Of a DNA stretch of 44,911 nucleotides, positions 31,207 through 39,727 are shown piece by piece. The position numbers and the translations under genes were made by a program. Below the pieces are notes generated by a model, which saw nothing but the letters and a program-made list of their open reading frames with translations, ran no database searches and had not been told where the DNA came from. Each line of letters begins with the position of its first letter. The first letter of the stretch is position 1. The DNA lies in NCBI GenBank assembly GCA_020443295.1, contig JAGRIJ010000042.1, forward strand, positions 1 to 44,911, written 5' to 3'. The stretch is from Alphaproteobacteria bacterium. GTDB taxonomy: Bacteria > Pseudomonadota > Alphaproteobacteria > Micavibrionales > Micavibrionaceae.

Positions 31207-33531
31207 TCAGGACAGCCGTGAAAGCGGGACTCTGAGCGTAATGGTCGTTCCCTGTTCCGCCGCGCTTTCAAGCTGAAAATCCCCGCCATGCAGCTTCACG
31301 ATGTTCTGCACAAGCGTCAGGCCCAGCCCGACCCCGCGTCCCGCTTGCTGGCTTTCGATCCGCTCGAAGGGCTGCAGGATGCGCGACTGCTCCTCGGCAG
31401 GAATTCCAATGCCGTTATCCTGAATGATCAGGACAAGATTATGCTTGTCCGTACTCGCCTCAACAGTAATGCGCCCTCCGCTCGATGTATGGGAAATGGC
31501 ATTCTGCAGCACGTTCAGGATCGCCTGCTTCATGCGCGACTCGTCGATCTCCGCAGTACCGATATCCACCGGACAGCTCATGACAATGGCAATCTCCTGC
31601 TTGCGCGCCCAGTCCTGAACAAGGTCGACAATCGCCTGCAGCATCGCGCAGATATCGACCTTGCCGATCTGCAATTCCATATATCCCGCCTCGAAGGATG
31701 ACAGATCCAGAATATCGTTGATCAACGAAAGCAGCTTCTCGCTCGACTCGCGGATATCGCGCGTATATTCTTTCTGCTTGTCGTTAAGCTCTCCGAAAAA
31801 TTGCTGATCGAGAATCTCGTTGAACCCCATAATGGCGTTCAGCGGCGTGCGCAACTGGTAGGACACGTTCGCTAGAAAATCGAGCTTGAGTTTTTCCGCC
31901 GCTTCCAGCGCAGCATTTTTCTCCCGCAGGGCGTTCTCAACCCGCACCGTATCGGTCACGTCCGTAAAAGTGACCAGCACCCCGCCATCCGGCAAAGGCA
32001 CAGTCACAAAATCAAGTAACGATCCGTCATTGCGCTTTTGCCGCCCCTCATGCATCGTCCGCTCAAGCGCCAGACCGACCAGCGCATCCCGTGTGGTCTC
32101 CCACTGCGCCTCTTCAAAAAACCTTTTCATCTTCTCGACAATGCGCGTGATATGCGGCTCGCCTTCCAGATCTTCGGGATGCAATCCCCAGAGCCGCGCA
32201 AAAGAGGGATTCCAGAGCTTGAGCCGCCCGTCCCCGCCGAACACCGCCACACCTTCCGCGAGGTTGTCCAGCGTCTCCTTCTGCACCGCGATCAGGGTAT
32301 TATAGGACGACTCCAGTTCCAGCCTGCTGGTAACGTCCTCGAAATTCATCATCAGCCCGCCGGCCTTTTGCGGCACGATCAGCATCCGGATCGCGTTACC
32401 GTTCGGCAGATAAAGCATATCCTCGAACGGCTCGATCAGGTCGGTGAACTTGTCCAGCCATGTTTTCTTGTATTTCTTGAAATCCGCCTGCTCGGGCAAA
32501 CGCCTCGTTTCCCTCAGCTTTTCAAGGATATCGCCGAACTTGGGTTTTGTATTGAGCCACCCTTCATCCAGCGTCCAGAGCTGCGCGAAAGGCGTGTTGT
32601 AAAATTCCAGCTTCTGGTCCGAACTGTAAAACGCAATAGCCGAACGCAATTGCTCCAGCAACCCCCGGTTCGCCTCCTCAAAATTCTTGAGATCGGTTTC
32701 CAGCGCCTCTTCCTGCGACAAATCCTCCAGCACCCCCATCGTCATATTATGCGCTTTAAGGGGACTTTCCGTGACACGGACCAGCAACCGGTTCCCGCCA
32801 ATAACAACATGGGTTTTGGTGGCCTGAGCGGTCCCTTTCTCCATCGATTTTTTCGCAAGCTCCGGCCCCAGCAGCCCGTCCTTGGCCCCGGCCTTTTTCT
32901 TGCGGGGTTGCTGCGCGATCTCCTTTTGCTGCGAGAGAATTTCGCTCGGGCGCGCACCTATTTTTTTTGCATACGCAACGTTCACCCACAAAATCCTCTG
33001 ATCCGAATTCCGGATCCACACCGGAAAGGGAAGACAATCCAGCGAATCCTGAAGGCGCTCAATCTCTTCCTGCTGTTCTTTTTGTTCCTCGGCGAATGTC
33101 ACGCTCGCCTCGTACTGCTCGGTGACATCCTCAAGCCACAGGATATTGAAAAAATCCTGATCGCCGGTATCCACGCCGCGCACGCCGGTAACCTTGAGCG
33201 TCCGCTTGCCCGGATGGTCCTGCACATTCAGCGTGAAGGAAATTCCGTCCTCCGCCAGGCGCGTGTACAACCCCTCAAGAGCGGCAGAATCGCTGGGCGT
33301 CAACTGGTTCTGGATATCGGTCAGGTTCATGATGCGTTCAAGCCCGAGCAAAGTACAGAATCCCCGGCTGTAAACGATGCTGCCGTCGCGGGACATGCCG
33401 CAATATTCGCCCGGAACAGCGGCAAGAAAAGCTTCCAGACGCGCCTTCTCAGCCTGCAGCTTCTTGCTGCCGCTCAGCGCGTCGAACAGACCCTGAAAAG
33501 CGGTCGCTTTTTTCTCTGTGTTTGTGCTCAC
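31207..33531 (-). CDS. divL: PAS-rich histidine-kinase-like protein with Tyr in the H-box (DivL-like)
   Basis: A cell-fate/cell-cycle signalling protein candidate. From a GTG at 33531 it has 774 residues and no transmembrane helix. Several PAS-like segments occupy most of the N-terminal 530 residues (around LEAFLAAVPGEYCGMSRDGSIVYSRG, LDCLPFPVWIRNSDQRILWVN, IAFYSSDQKLEFYNTPFAQLW and LDNLAEGVAVFGGDGRLKLWNPSFARLWG). The dimerisation domain reads FLANVSYQLRTPLNAIMGFNEIL. The phospho-acceptor His is replaced by Tyr at about residue 558, as in Caulobacter DivL (Tyr550). The ATPase half is intact (NVLQNAISHTSSGG, DNGIGIP, GRGVGLGLTLVQ). The frame is open to a TTG at 33589-33591. The true start is uncertain because no good ribosome site fits either one. 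Confidence 0.8.
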   Translation of the reverse strand: MSTNTEKKATAFQGLFDALSGSKKLQAEKARLEAFLAAVPGEYCGMSRDGSIVYSRGFCTLLGLERIMNLTDIQNQLTPSDSAALEGLYTRLAEDGISFTLNVQDHPGKRTLKVTGVRGVDTGDQDFFNILWLEDVTEQYEASVTFAEEQKEQQEEIERLQDSLDCLPFPVWIRNSDQRILWVNVAYAKKIGARPSEILSQQKEIAQQPRKKKAGAKDGLLGPELAKKSMEKGTAQATKTHVVIGGNRLLVRVTESPLKAHNMTMGVLEDLSQEEALETDLKNFEEANRGLLEQLRSAIAFYSSDQKLEFYNTPFAQLWTLDEGWLNTKPKFGDILEKLRETRRLPEQADFKKYKKTWLDKFTDLIEPFEDMLYLPNGNAIRMLIVPQKAGGLMMNFEDVTSRLELESSYNTLIAVQKETLDNLAEGVAVFGGDGRLKLWNPSFARLWGLHPEDLEGEPHITRIVEKMKRFFEEAQWETTRDALVGLALERTMHEGRQKRNDGSLLDFVTVPLPDGGVLVTFTDVTDTVRVENALREKNAALEAAEKLKLDFLANVSYQLRTPLNAIMGFNEILDQQFFGELNDKQKEYTRDIRESSEKLLSLINDILDLSSFEAGYMELQIGKVDICAMLQAIVDLVQDWARKQEIAIVMSCPVDIGTAEIDESRMKQAILNVLQNAISHTSSGGRITVEASTDKHNLVLIIQDNGIGIPAEEQSRILQPFERIESQQAGRGVGLGLTLVQNIVKLHGGDFQLESAAEQGTTITLRVPLSRLS

Positions 33532-33624
33532 GATAGGGGATTCTATGAAGCCGGGCACAAGCCTGACAAGCGAAAAGGAGAAAAAGCACAAGCCTCCTGT
33601 GGGTGAATCGGTACGAAGAAGCGC

Positions 33625-34464
33625 CTAGAGAATAACCGTCCTCTTACCGTGCAGAAAAATCCGCCGCTCGGCATAAAGACTGATTGCGCGCGCCAGCACG
33701 CGGGATTCCGAATCCTGCCCGATAATCCTGAGCTTCTCCGGCGTATCGGAATGCGTAATCCGCACCGTTTCCTGCTCGATGATCGGCCCTTCGTCCAGAT
33801 CCTCGGTCGCGAAATGCGCTGTCGCCCCGATCAGCTTCACCCCCCGCGCATAGGCCTGGTGATAGGGCTTCGCCCCTTTAAAACCAGGCAGAAACGAATG
33901 ATGGATATTAATGACCCGCCCTCTGTATTTCGCGCAGAACGCCCCGCTGAGAACCTGCATATAGCGGGCCAGAACGACCAGTTCGCTCTGCGTTTCCTGG
34001 ATAAGGGCCTCCAGCTTCTCCTCCTGCGCATCCTTGGTCTCCGGCGATACCGGAAGATGCACGAACCGCAGGCCGAAATCCTCCACGCGTTTTTGCAGGA
34101 TCTCGTGGTTGGAAACGACAGCCGTAATCTCGACCGGAAAATGCTTGACGCTCCAGCGGTAAAGAATATCGTTCAGGCAATGCCCTTCCTTGGAAACCAT
34201 GAGCAGCGTCCGCACAGGCTGTTCCACGGTCTGAAGGGCCCACACCATACCGAAGGTGCCCGCAACTTCTGTGAAAGCTTGGGCAAAATCCTTTTCCGCT
34301 CCCTCAACAACGGGCGAAAACAGAACCCGCATGAAGAAAAGCCCGGAAAGATGATCGTTGAACTGCGCCGACTCTTCGATATTGCACCGCGCATCGCTCA
34401 GGCAGGCCGAAACCGCTGCGACGATTCCCGGCCTGTCTGTACAATGAAGTCGAAGAACCAGCAT
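33625..34464 (-). CDS. purU: formyltetrahydrofolate deformylase
   Basis: Hydrolyses 10-formyl-tetrahydrofolate to formate and tetrahydrofolate, balancing one-carbon pools for purine and glycine metabolism. The 279-residue protein has an N-terminal ACT domain (MLVLRLHCTDRPGIVAAVSACLSDARCNIEES) and a C-terminal formyltransferase-fold catalytic domain. The latter has INIHHSFLPGFKGAKPYHQAYARGVKLIGATAHFATEDLDEGPIIEQE, which supplies the catalytic Asn, His and Asp. Length and motifs are normal. It lies directly downstream of ahcY on the same strand (24 bases after its stop). The two form a plausible one-carbon/methyl-cycle operon. Confidence 0.95.
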   Translation of the reverse strand: MLVLRLHCTDRPGIVAAVSACLSDARCNIEESAQFNDHLSGLFFMRVLFSPVVEGAEKDFAQAFTEVAGTFGMVWALQTVEQPVRTLLMVSKEGHCLNDILYRWSVKHFPVEITAVVSNHEILQKRVEDFGLRFVHLPVSPETKDAQEEKLEALIQETQSELVVLARYMQVLSGAFCAKYRGRVINIHHSFLPGFKGAKPYHQAYARGVKLIGATAHFATEDLDEGPIIEQETVRITHSDTPEKLRIIGQDSESRVLARAISLYAERRIFLHGKRTVIL

Positions 34465-34488
34465 AACAAAGGCTCTAAAATACCCGGA

Positions 34489-35799
34489 TCAATACCGGTA
34501 TTCGTCCTTCTTGAACGGTCCCTTGATCTCGACACCGATATAATCGGCCTGCGCCTGACTCAGCTGGGTCAGTTTTGCGCCGACCTTTTCAAGGTGCAAA
34601 GCCGCAACCTTCTCATCCAGATGCTTCGGCAGAACGTAAACCTTGTTCTCGTATTTGCCCGGATTGGTGTACAACTCGATCTGGGCCAATGTCTGGTTCG
34701 TAAACGACGCCGACATAACGAACGACGGGTGGCCCGTGGCGCACCCAAGGTTCACCAGACGCCCCTCGGCCAGAAGGATAATCCGGTGGCCGCCCGGAAA
34801 CTCGATCTCGTCGACCTGCGGCTTGATGTTGGTCCACTTCATGTTCTTCAGGCCGTCAACCTGAATCTCGTTATCGAAGTGCCCGATATTGCACACGATC
34901 GCCCGGTCTTTCATCTCGCGCATATGATCCACGGTGATGATGTCCTTGTTCCCCGTAGCGGTGACAAAGATATCCGCACGTTTAACCGCATCGTCCATCG
35001 TCGTGACCTCATAGCCTTCCATCGCCGCCTGCAGGGCACAGATCGGGTCGACCTCGGATACCAGAACGCGCGCGCCGGCCTGACGCAGCGATTCAGCGGA
35101 ACCCTTGCCCACATCGCCGAACCCGCACACCATGGCAACCTTTCCGGCCATCATGACGTCGGTCGCACGGCGGATCGCATCGACCAAACTCTCGCGGCAC
35201 CCATATTTATTGTCGAATTTCGACTTGGTCACCGAGTCATTGACGTTGATCGCCGGCACATTAAGTTTGCCCTTCTTCTGCATCTCGTAAAGACGCAGAA
35301 CCCCTGTCGTAGTCTCCTCGGAAATACCTTTGATATCCTTCATCAGGTGCGGATACTTCTCCATCATCCGCAAAGTCAGGTCGCCACCGTCATCGAGGAT
35401 CATATTCGGCACCCAGCCGTTCGGTCCCTCGATCGTCTTGTCGATCGCCCACCAGAACTCTTCCTCGTTCATTCCCTTCCAGGCAAAAACCGGAACGCCC
35501 GTGGCCGCAATCGCCGCCGCTGCATGGTCCTGCGTGGAAAAGATGTTACAGGAACTCCAGCGCACTTCCGCGCCCAGCGCCGTCAGCGTCTCGATCAGAA
35601 CCGCTGTCTGGATCGTCATGTGCAGACACCCGGCAATCCGTGCGCCTTCCAAAGGTTGCTTCGGCCCGTATTCCACCCGCGTGGCCATAAGGCCGGGCAT
35701 CTCGCTCTCGGCGATATTGATTTCCTTGCGGCCCCATTCGGCCAGCTTGATATCGGCGACTTTATAATCGTTTTCAACGGTTTTGGGCTGTGTAGCCAT
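34489..35799 (-). CDS. ahcY: adenosylhomocysteinase (SAH hydrolase)
   Basis: Splits S-adenosylhomocysteine into adenosine and homocysteine with bound NAD, clearing the inhibitor of methyltransferases. The start at 35799 has AGGAG eight bases upstream and gives 436 residues beginning [27 protein letters not shown]. Visible motifs are [47 protein letters not shown] and the NAD loop [22 protein letters not shown]. The C-terminus [21 protein letters not shown]...[17 protein letters not shown] (two Lys and Tyr reaching into the neighbouring subunit) is intact. I see no SAH-riboswitch-like fold in the 110 bases upstream. It is divergent from the 131-residue protein gene. Confidence 0.97.
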   Translation of the reverse strand: MATQPKTVENDYKVADIKLAEWGRKEINIAESEMPGLMATRVEYGPKQPLEGARIAGCLHMTIQTAVLIETLTALGAEVRWSSCNIFSTQDHAAAAIAATGVPVFAWKGMNEEEFWWAIDKTIEGPNGWVPNMILDDGGDLTLRMMEKYPHLMKDIKGISEETTTGVLRLYEMQKKGKLNVPAINVNDSVTKSKFDNKYGCRESLVDAIRRATDVMMAGKVAMVCGFGDVGKGSAESLRQAGARVLVSEVDPICALQAAMEGYEVTTMDDAVKRADIFVTATGNKDIITVDHMREMKDRAIVCNIGHFDNEIQVDGLKNMKWTNIKPQVDEIEFPGGHRIILLAEGRLVNLGCATGHPSFVMSASFTNQTLAQIELYTNPGKYENKVYVLPKHLDEKVAALHLEKVGAKLTQLSQAQADYIGVEIKGPFKKDEYRY

Positions 35800-35911
35800 A
35801 ATCTTAATCTCCTTTGGCTTCCGGTCCCGCAAAGGTCCGCAAAGCGGTTTCTTTTAGAATCACAGGAAAATAAGCATTTTTTTAGAGAAAAACCAGTGTT
35901 AATATGCCCCC

Positions 35912-36307
35912 ATGGAAATTGATTTTAATAAACAGCTCGAACGGCCTCGCTTCATCTACAAGCCCAATCCGATGATGAAACGCGCCTATCAGATCTTTGA
36001 ACTGATGCCCAAGAACAATGCTTACGTTCCGGTCGGCGAATATATCCTCCTGAACCACGAGGAAGACCCGGAACTGACCGAACTGAAGATGGGCAACCTG
36101 ATTACCCTCCTGAACGGCAAGAAAGACGTGAAAGACCTCTCGAAAATGAGCAAAACCCGCGTCCTTTTCACCGTTGTGCCTGAAGATCAGTCCGGCGACC
36201 AGACAAAGATCATTTTCAAGGATTACAAGGGTAAGGGCGTATCGGTCGATAATGCAGTCTTTACGATTCGCAAGGGCGTCTTGCACGATAAACGGAAGTT
36301 TATCTAG
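35912..36307 (+). CDS. conserved-looking small protein of unknown function
   Basis: A 131-residue soluble protein with no family I recognise. It has no signal peptide or membrane span. It begins MEIDFNKQLERPRFIYKPNPMMKRAYQIFELMPKN and continues with AYVPVGEYILLNHEEDPELTELKMGNLITLLNGKKDVKDLSKMSKTRVLFTVVPE, then a beta-rich, Lys-rich end (IIFKDYKGKGVSVDNAVFTIRKGVL). The alternating pattern and codon use match the neighbouring housekeeping genes, so it is likely real. It stands alone, divergent from ahcY with about 110 bases between the starts. The ribosome binding site is weak. Confidence 0.75.
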   Translation: MEIDFNKQLERPRFIYKPNPMMKRAYQIFELMPKNNAYVPVGEYILLNHEEDPELTELKMGNLITLLNGKKDVKDLSKMSKTRVLFTVVPEDQSGDQTKIIFKDYKGKGVSVDNAVFTIRKGVLHDKRKFI

Positions 36308-36593
36308 GCCCTTTTGTAAAAAAGCCTCCCGTCACCGGCTCATCAAAAGCGCCCGCAGAGCCTGAAATAAGCTTAAAGCATTGTTAAAAATGTGAAATTC
36401 TTCTTTTTCCCTCTAAGAAAGAAAAAAATTTTTTCTTTATAGGGAGGAAACAATATTTGACAAAACCTCGCCTTTTGAATTACTCTGATCCTAGAAATAG
36501 CGCTGGGCGACCAGAAAAAGTTAATCCGTTAAGGGTTACACGCTTGGCCTGTTTCCAAAAAACAACGTACGTTAAACAGAAAGGGTGTTATCA
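36308..36593. other. 286-bp gene-free stretch with an A/T palindrome
   Basis: Between the 131-residue protein gene and the small gene there is no coding frame. A 21-base A/T palindrome lies at 36418-36438: AAAGAAAAAA, a central A, then TTTTTTCTTT. It could fold into a stem in either transcript, though not a strong one. The promoter of the small gene and most of its leader occupy the right half. Confidence 0.7.
36457..36486 (+). promoter_or_regulatory. sigma70-type promoter of the small 47-codon gene
   Basis: A perfect TTGACA (36457-36462), an 18-base spacer and TACTCT (36481-36486). Transcription would start near 36493, giving a leader of about 100 bases. It contains ATTAATCCGTTAAGGG and GTACGTTAA-like short inverted sequences. 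Confidence 0.5.
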
Positions 36594-36737
36594 ATGTTGA
36601 CAGGACTCTTCGGAAATGAAGCGGCACCGCTAACCGCCCAGGGTGTAGGGTCTCGCTTCTCCGCTGCAGCAAGCACAGGCGGCCTCGATGTAGGCATGGA
36701 CCTGACCGCAGATGCGGCATACGGAAAAGAAATGTAA
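36594..36737 (+). CDS. small protein of 47 residues, function unknown
   Basis: A short reading frame (MLTGLFGNEAAP...AAYGKEM) of 47 residues rich in Gly, Ala and small residues, with no transmembrane span. AAAGGG lies about eight bases before the ATG. It sits within its own unit: a good promoter about 110-140 bases upstream, an untranslated leader, and a strong terminator 24 bases behind the stop. That layout is unusual for a random frame and argues for a real, probably well-expressed, small protein or a leader-controlled mRNA. No family is recognised. An alternative reading is a regulatory RNA of about 290 bases that merely contains this frame. Confidence 0.55.
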   Translation: MLTGLFGNEAAPLTAQGVGSRFSAAASTGGLDVGMDLTADAAYGKEM

Positions 36738-36760
36738 ACCTTTACATTTTTAGAGATACA

Positions 36761-36787
36761 AAAAGGGGCCTCCGGGCCCCTTTTTTT
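36761..36787. terminator. strong Rho-independent terminator, usable from both sides
   Basis: AAAAGGGGCC (36761-36770) pairs with GGCCCCTTTT (36775-36784) around loop TCCG, followed by a run of T. Read on the minus strand it also has a T-run, so it can end both the small gene and the enzyme I-like gene (stop at 36812). Confidence 0.85.
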
Positions 36788-36811
36788 CGACTGCAGACAC
36801 AAACCCTGACC

Positions 36812-38776
36812 TTATGTAGGCTCGTTCATGCTCGGCCCTGCCGCGGCAGGATCAAACGGCTTGCGCCCAAACTCGTTCCAATCCATATCAATACGCCCGT
36901 CCTGCCAGAGGCCAAGCCGGGTGGCATTGAAGTGATCGAGAATTCTCTCTCTTTCCGAACGCCCCGGAGTATTCTGGAGAAGCTCGAAAAGGGCTTTAGC
37001 TTCTCGCGAATCGATCCGTCTGATGATTTCCTTGGTCAGGGGCGCGCTGTTAATCGCAGCCGAAAGCTTGGTAATCCCCGCACCGATCACGAGAGGAAGA
37101 TATCTTGGCTCCGAAGCCATATCCCCGCAGATGCTGATTGGAATATCTTTTTCCTGACCGAAAACAACGGCCTTACCAAGCGCATGCAGAACGGAAAGAT
37201 CGGTAGGGTCATATTTAACCATGCTGTCCGCTTCGTAACGACGATTCGGATCCAGAAAACCGTACACCAGGTCGTTCGAGCCGATGGACATGAATGCAAC
37301 ATCCAGCCTGTCCAGCTTATCAAAAAGAGCGGGAACCTCGCCCATACAGCCCAGCTTGATTGTCGGAACATGACGTTCCGCAGCAAGCTGGTCCATCAGT
37401 TTTTGCATGGCTTCCATTTGCTCGACGGAAGAAATCATCGGGATCATAACCTTGATTTTGCCTTCATGTCCCTGCTGCACAAGTTCGTGGTTCAAACGCA
37501 ACAAAGCTCCCATTTGAACCTTCGTCACCTCCGCCTCGTACTTGGCTTTCTCTTCATCGGACCTTTCTTTAAATCTCCCGACTTTGTCCCCGGCAATATC
37601 AAGAGTCCGGATAACGGCTTCAGTATATTGCCCCTCCCCCGCTGAACAATCCTGAAGGTTTTTCCGGAAGATTTTAATCCAATGATCCTCTGAGATAGGT
37701 TGGGTTCTCATATTTTCGGCCATTTCAGTCCGGTACAGGCCGATGCCTTCCACATTCGCGCGCTTGAGAAGCTGCGCTTCAAAAGAAGAACCAAAGTTGG
37801 CGTAAACAGAGACAGCCTGACCGTCCAAAGTCGTAAGAGGCTCATCAGAGCCGCTTTTTTGACGCAGTTGTTCGTTTATATCTTCCAGGCGTGTTTTTTG
37901 TCTGACAGCTTCCTTCATAAGCGCAGCGCTGGGGTGCAGAACAATGCCCCCGGAACCCGAGCCGCCATCAATAATGCAATCATATCCGGTTTTAACGGTA
38001 GGAAGGTGGGCTGGATCAACAACGACAAAAGGAATCCCCAGGGACTTCGCAATAATTGCTGCATGCCCCCTCAGATTCGCATTGGTACAGATAATCCCCG
38101 CAAATCGCGGCAAGCCGGTATCTTTATTCACAAACCCCAGAACCTCGGCAGGTGGAATGTTTTTACAAAAAATAACCGACCCTTCGGGAGCATCCCTGAG
38201 CGAAGACAAAACACGAGTGGGATGAAGATGATGCTGCAAAACAGTCAGCTGCTGTTCGAGCTGCTCCGCGACATGCGCAACAACATCGCTCTTGGCTGTT
38301 CGATATCGGTCCATTCTCCTGTAGTATTCTGCTGCCGCTGCTGCTTCTGCGGATTTCCCTTTCGAAATCTCTTTTATAATGTCATCGGCAATTCCCTGAT
38401 CATGGGCAAACATGACCTCCGTTGTGATATTGAAGTCGGCATCCCCCTCCATCTCAACGGCAAGATTATGTTGCACATCTTCTTCATATTTCTCGTAAGT
38501 GGAAATCAGGAGCTTTCTGGCCTCTGTGTAACGCTGTGTTTGCTCTTGAATAAAACTTTCCTTGATTTGATCAATGAACGCCGGGTCTAAACTGACGAAT
38601 TCGACAGGATCATAGCCGAACACCTTATCGGTGTCGGTTGGCGGGATGGGATCATTCTCATACATATAGATTTTCCCTACCGACACCAACGGAAGGTTGA
38701 CGCGCGCAGGTATAAAAACCGACGAATCGTTACTGACTTTAAATTTTGAACTGATATGACCTTCTTGCTCGGTCAT
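36812..38776 (-). CDS. PTS enzyme I-like PEP-utilising protein
   Basis: A 654-residue homologue of PEP-protein phosphotransferase (enzyme I), which takes phosphate from PEP onto a His and passes it to HPr. The swivelling domain reads ICTNANLRGHAAIIAKSLGIP. The active-site His is kept (His238), but the preceding GGRTS motif of true enzyme I is replaced by ANLRG. The PEP barrel keeps its key residues: GIGLYRTE (Arg349), VIRTLDIAGDK (Arg390), MIPMISS, GCMGEVPA (Glu480), SIGSNDLVYGF (Asn501/Asp502) and ICGDMASEP (Cys550). The usual NPxLGWRAIR segment is absent. It has no GAF domain, so it is not PtsP. No HPr or EIIA gene lies nearby, so the partner is unknown. It is monocistronic, with its own promoter. 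Confidence 0.8.
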   Translation of the reverse strand: MTEQEGHISSKFKVSNDSSVFIPARVNLPLVSVGKIYMYENDPIPPTDTDKVFGYDPVEFVSLDPAFIDQIKESFIQEQTQRYTEARKLLISTYEKYEEDVQHNLAVEMEGDADFNITTEVMFAHDQGIADDIIKEISKGKSAEAAAAAEYYRRMDRYRTAKSDVVAHVAEQLEQQLTVLQHHLHPTRVLSSLRDAPEGSVIFCKNIPPAEVLGFVNKDTGLPRFAGIICTNANLRGHAAIIAKSLGIPFVVVDPAHLPTVKTGYDCIIDGGSGSGGIVLHPSAALMKEAVRQKTRLEDINEQLRQKSGSDEPLTTLDGQAVSVYANFGSSFEAQLLKRANVEGIGLYRTEMAENMRTQPISEDHWIKIFRKNLQDCSAGEGQYTEAVIRTLDIAGDKVGRFKERSDEEKAKYEAEVTKVQMGALLRLNHELVQQGHEGKIKVMIPMISSVEQMEAMQKLMDQLAAERHVPTIKLGCMGEVPALFDKLDRLDVAFMSIGSNDLVYGFLDPNRRYEADSMVKYDPTDLSVLHALGKAVVFGQEKDIPISICGDMASEPRYLPLVIGAGITKLSAAINSAPLTKEIIRRIDSREAKALFELLQNTPGRSERERILDHFNATRLGLWQDGRIDMDWNEFGRKPFDPAAAGPSMNEPT

Positions 38777-38803
38777 GGCATCACCCGTAAAAGAAACTTT
38801 ATG

Positions 38804-38833
38804 ATTATATCTTTTTCATAAGCTAAATATCAT
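38804..38833 (-). promoter_or_regulatory. candidate promoter of the enzyme I-like gene
   Basis: On the minus strand a perfect TATAAT (38809-38804) is preceded by ATGATA (38833-38828) with an 18-base spacer. Transcription would start near 38797, about 20 bases before the ATG at 38776. Confidence 0.5.
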
Positions 38834-38878
38834 AAATTAGGGAGAAAAGAAAAGCAATTCTAAACGCTCTCCGAGCCT

Positions 38879-39727
38879 CTATCCCTCTGATAAATCTCTA
38901 TTTTCAACAAAAACCTGAAACTTCTGCTCCCGGAGCCACCCGGCCAGTAAATCGATAAGATAAACCGACCGGTGCCGCCCCCCGGTGCACCCCAAGGCAA
39001 CGGTAAGATAATTCTTACCCTCCTGGGTATAGCGCGGCAGCAAAATCTCAAGCAGCGCTTTGAATGTCGTCATAAACCGTTCATAATCAGGATCTTGACG
39101 GATATATTCCCCGACAGCCGGATCCAGACCGGTCAAAGGCTTAAGTTTCTCATCCCAATGCGGGTTTTTTAGAAACCGGACATCCATGACAAGATCGGCC
39201 TCCCGCGGCACACCGTACCGGAAGCCGAAAGACATCAGGGTAACGGTCATGTTCTCCTGCGGCTTATTCCGAAAATGCCCCTCCAGAACGTGCCGCAAAT
39301 CATGGATGGAAAATTCCGTTGAGTCGATCAGGATGTCGGCATGTTTCTGCAACTCCGCGAGCAACTTTTTTTCAAGCTGAATTCCATAGGTAACGGGCCG
39401 GTCTTTTGCCAGGGGATGACGCCTTCGGGTTTCATTGAACCGCTTCTGCAAGACAGCATCGTCGCAGGTAACAAACAACAATCGCGCCTTCGCCCTCTGG
39501 GCAACATCCAGAACGGCTGATCCCGAAAATCCCCACGTGCGCGTATCGATCCCGATCGCGATTTTCAGAGGCGGACGGTTATTTTGCCCCGCCTGTTCAA
39601 GCAGGGAGTCGACAAGAGCCAGAGGAAAATTATCAAACACCTCGTAGTGAAAATCCTCCAGCGCCTTCAGCACAGAAGTCATACCTGCCCCGGAAAATCC
39701 CGTGACAATCAAGGGACTGACAGTCAT
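38879..39727 (-). CDS. rapZ: RapZ-family protein with a degenerate Walker A motif
   Basis: A 282-residue RapZ/YvcJ family protein. In E. coli RapZ binds glucosamine-6-phosphate and a small RNA and steers GlmS synthesis; in most bacteria it is a P-loop protein. Here the N-terminal loop reads VTGFSGAGMTSVLKALEDFHYEVFDNFPLALVDSLL. The Walker A Lys (G-x-S-G-x-G-K-S/T) is replaced by Met at residue 16, although the rest is clearly RapZ. The C-terminal half is well conserved: FLKNPHW, YFGMTT-like YERFMTTFKALLEILLPRY, and LTVALGCTGGRHRSVYLIDLLAGWLREQKFQVFVENRDLS with the phosphate-binding GCTGGRHRS loop. ATP hydrolysis may be lost. The start overlaps the chvG stop by 4 bases. hprK, usually in between, is absent. 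Confidence 0.88.
   Translation of the reverse strand: MTVSPLIVTGFSGAGMTSVLKALEDFHYEVFDNFPLALVDSLLEQAGQNNRPPLKIAIGIDTRTWGFSGSAVLDVAQRAKARLLFVTCDDAVLQKRFNETRRRHPLAKDRPVTYGIQLEKKLLAELQKHADILIDSTEFSIHDLRHVLEGHFRNKPQENMTVTLMSFGFRYGVPREADLVMDVRFLKNPHWDEKLKPLTGLDPAVGEYIRQDPDYERFMTTFKALLEILLPRYTQEGKNYLTVALGCTGGRHRSVYLIDLLAGWLREQKFQVFVENRDLSEG

Noticed and set aside
32038..33606. 522-codon open frame on the + strand opposite the DivL-like gene
   Set aside because: Antisense shadow; no ribosome site, signal or motif, while the minus-strand protein has kinase and PAS motifs.
35800..35911. Possible SAH riboswitch upstream of ahcY
   Set aside because: I could not find the conserved pseudoknot core or a matching pair of stems; the sequence is short and AT-rich.
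33649..35922. 757-codon open frame on the + strand across purU and ahcY
   Set aside because: It is antisense to two well-recognised enzymes and shows no domain. Long antisense frames are expected from the biased codon use here.
36308..36360. Terminator for the 131-residue protein gene (AGGC...GCCT)
   Set aside because: A 4-bp stem followed by CCC, without a U-run.
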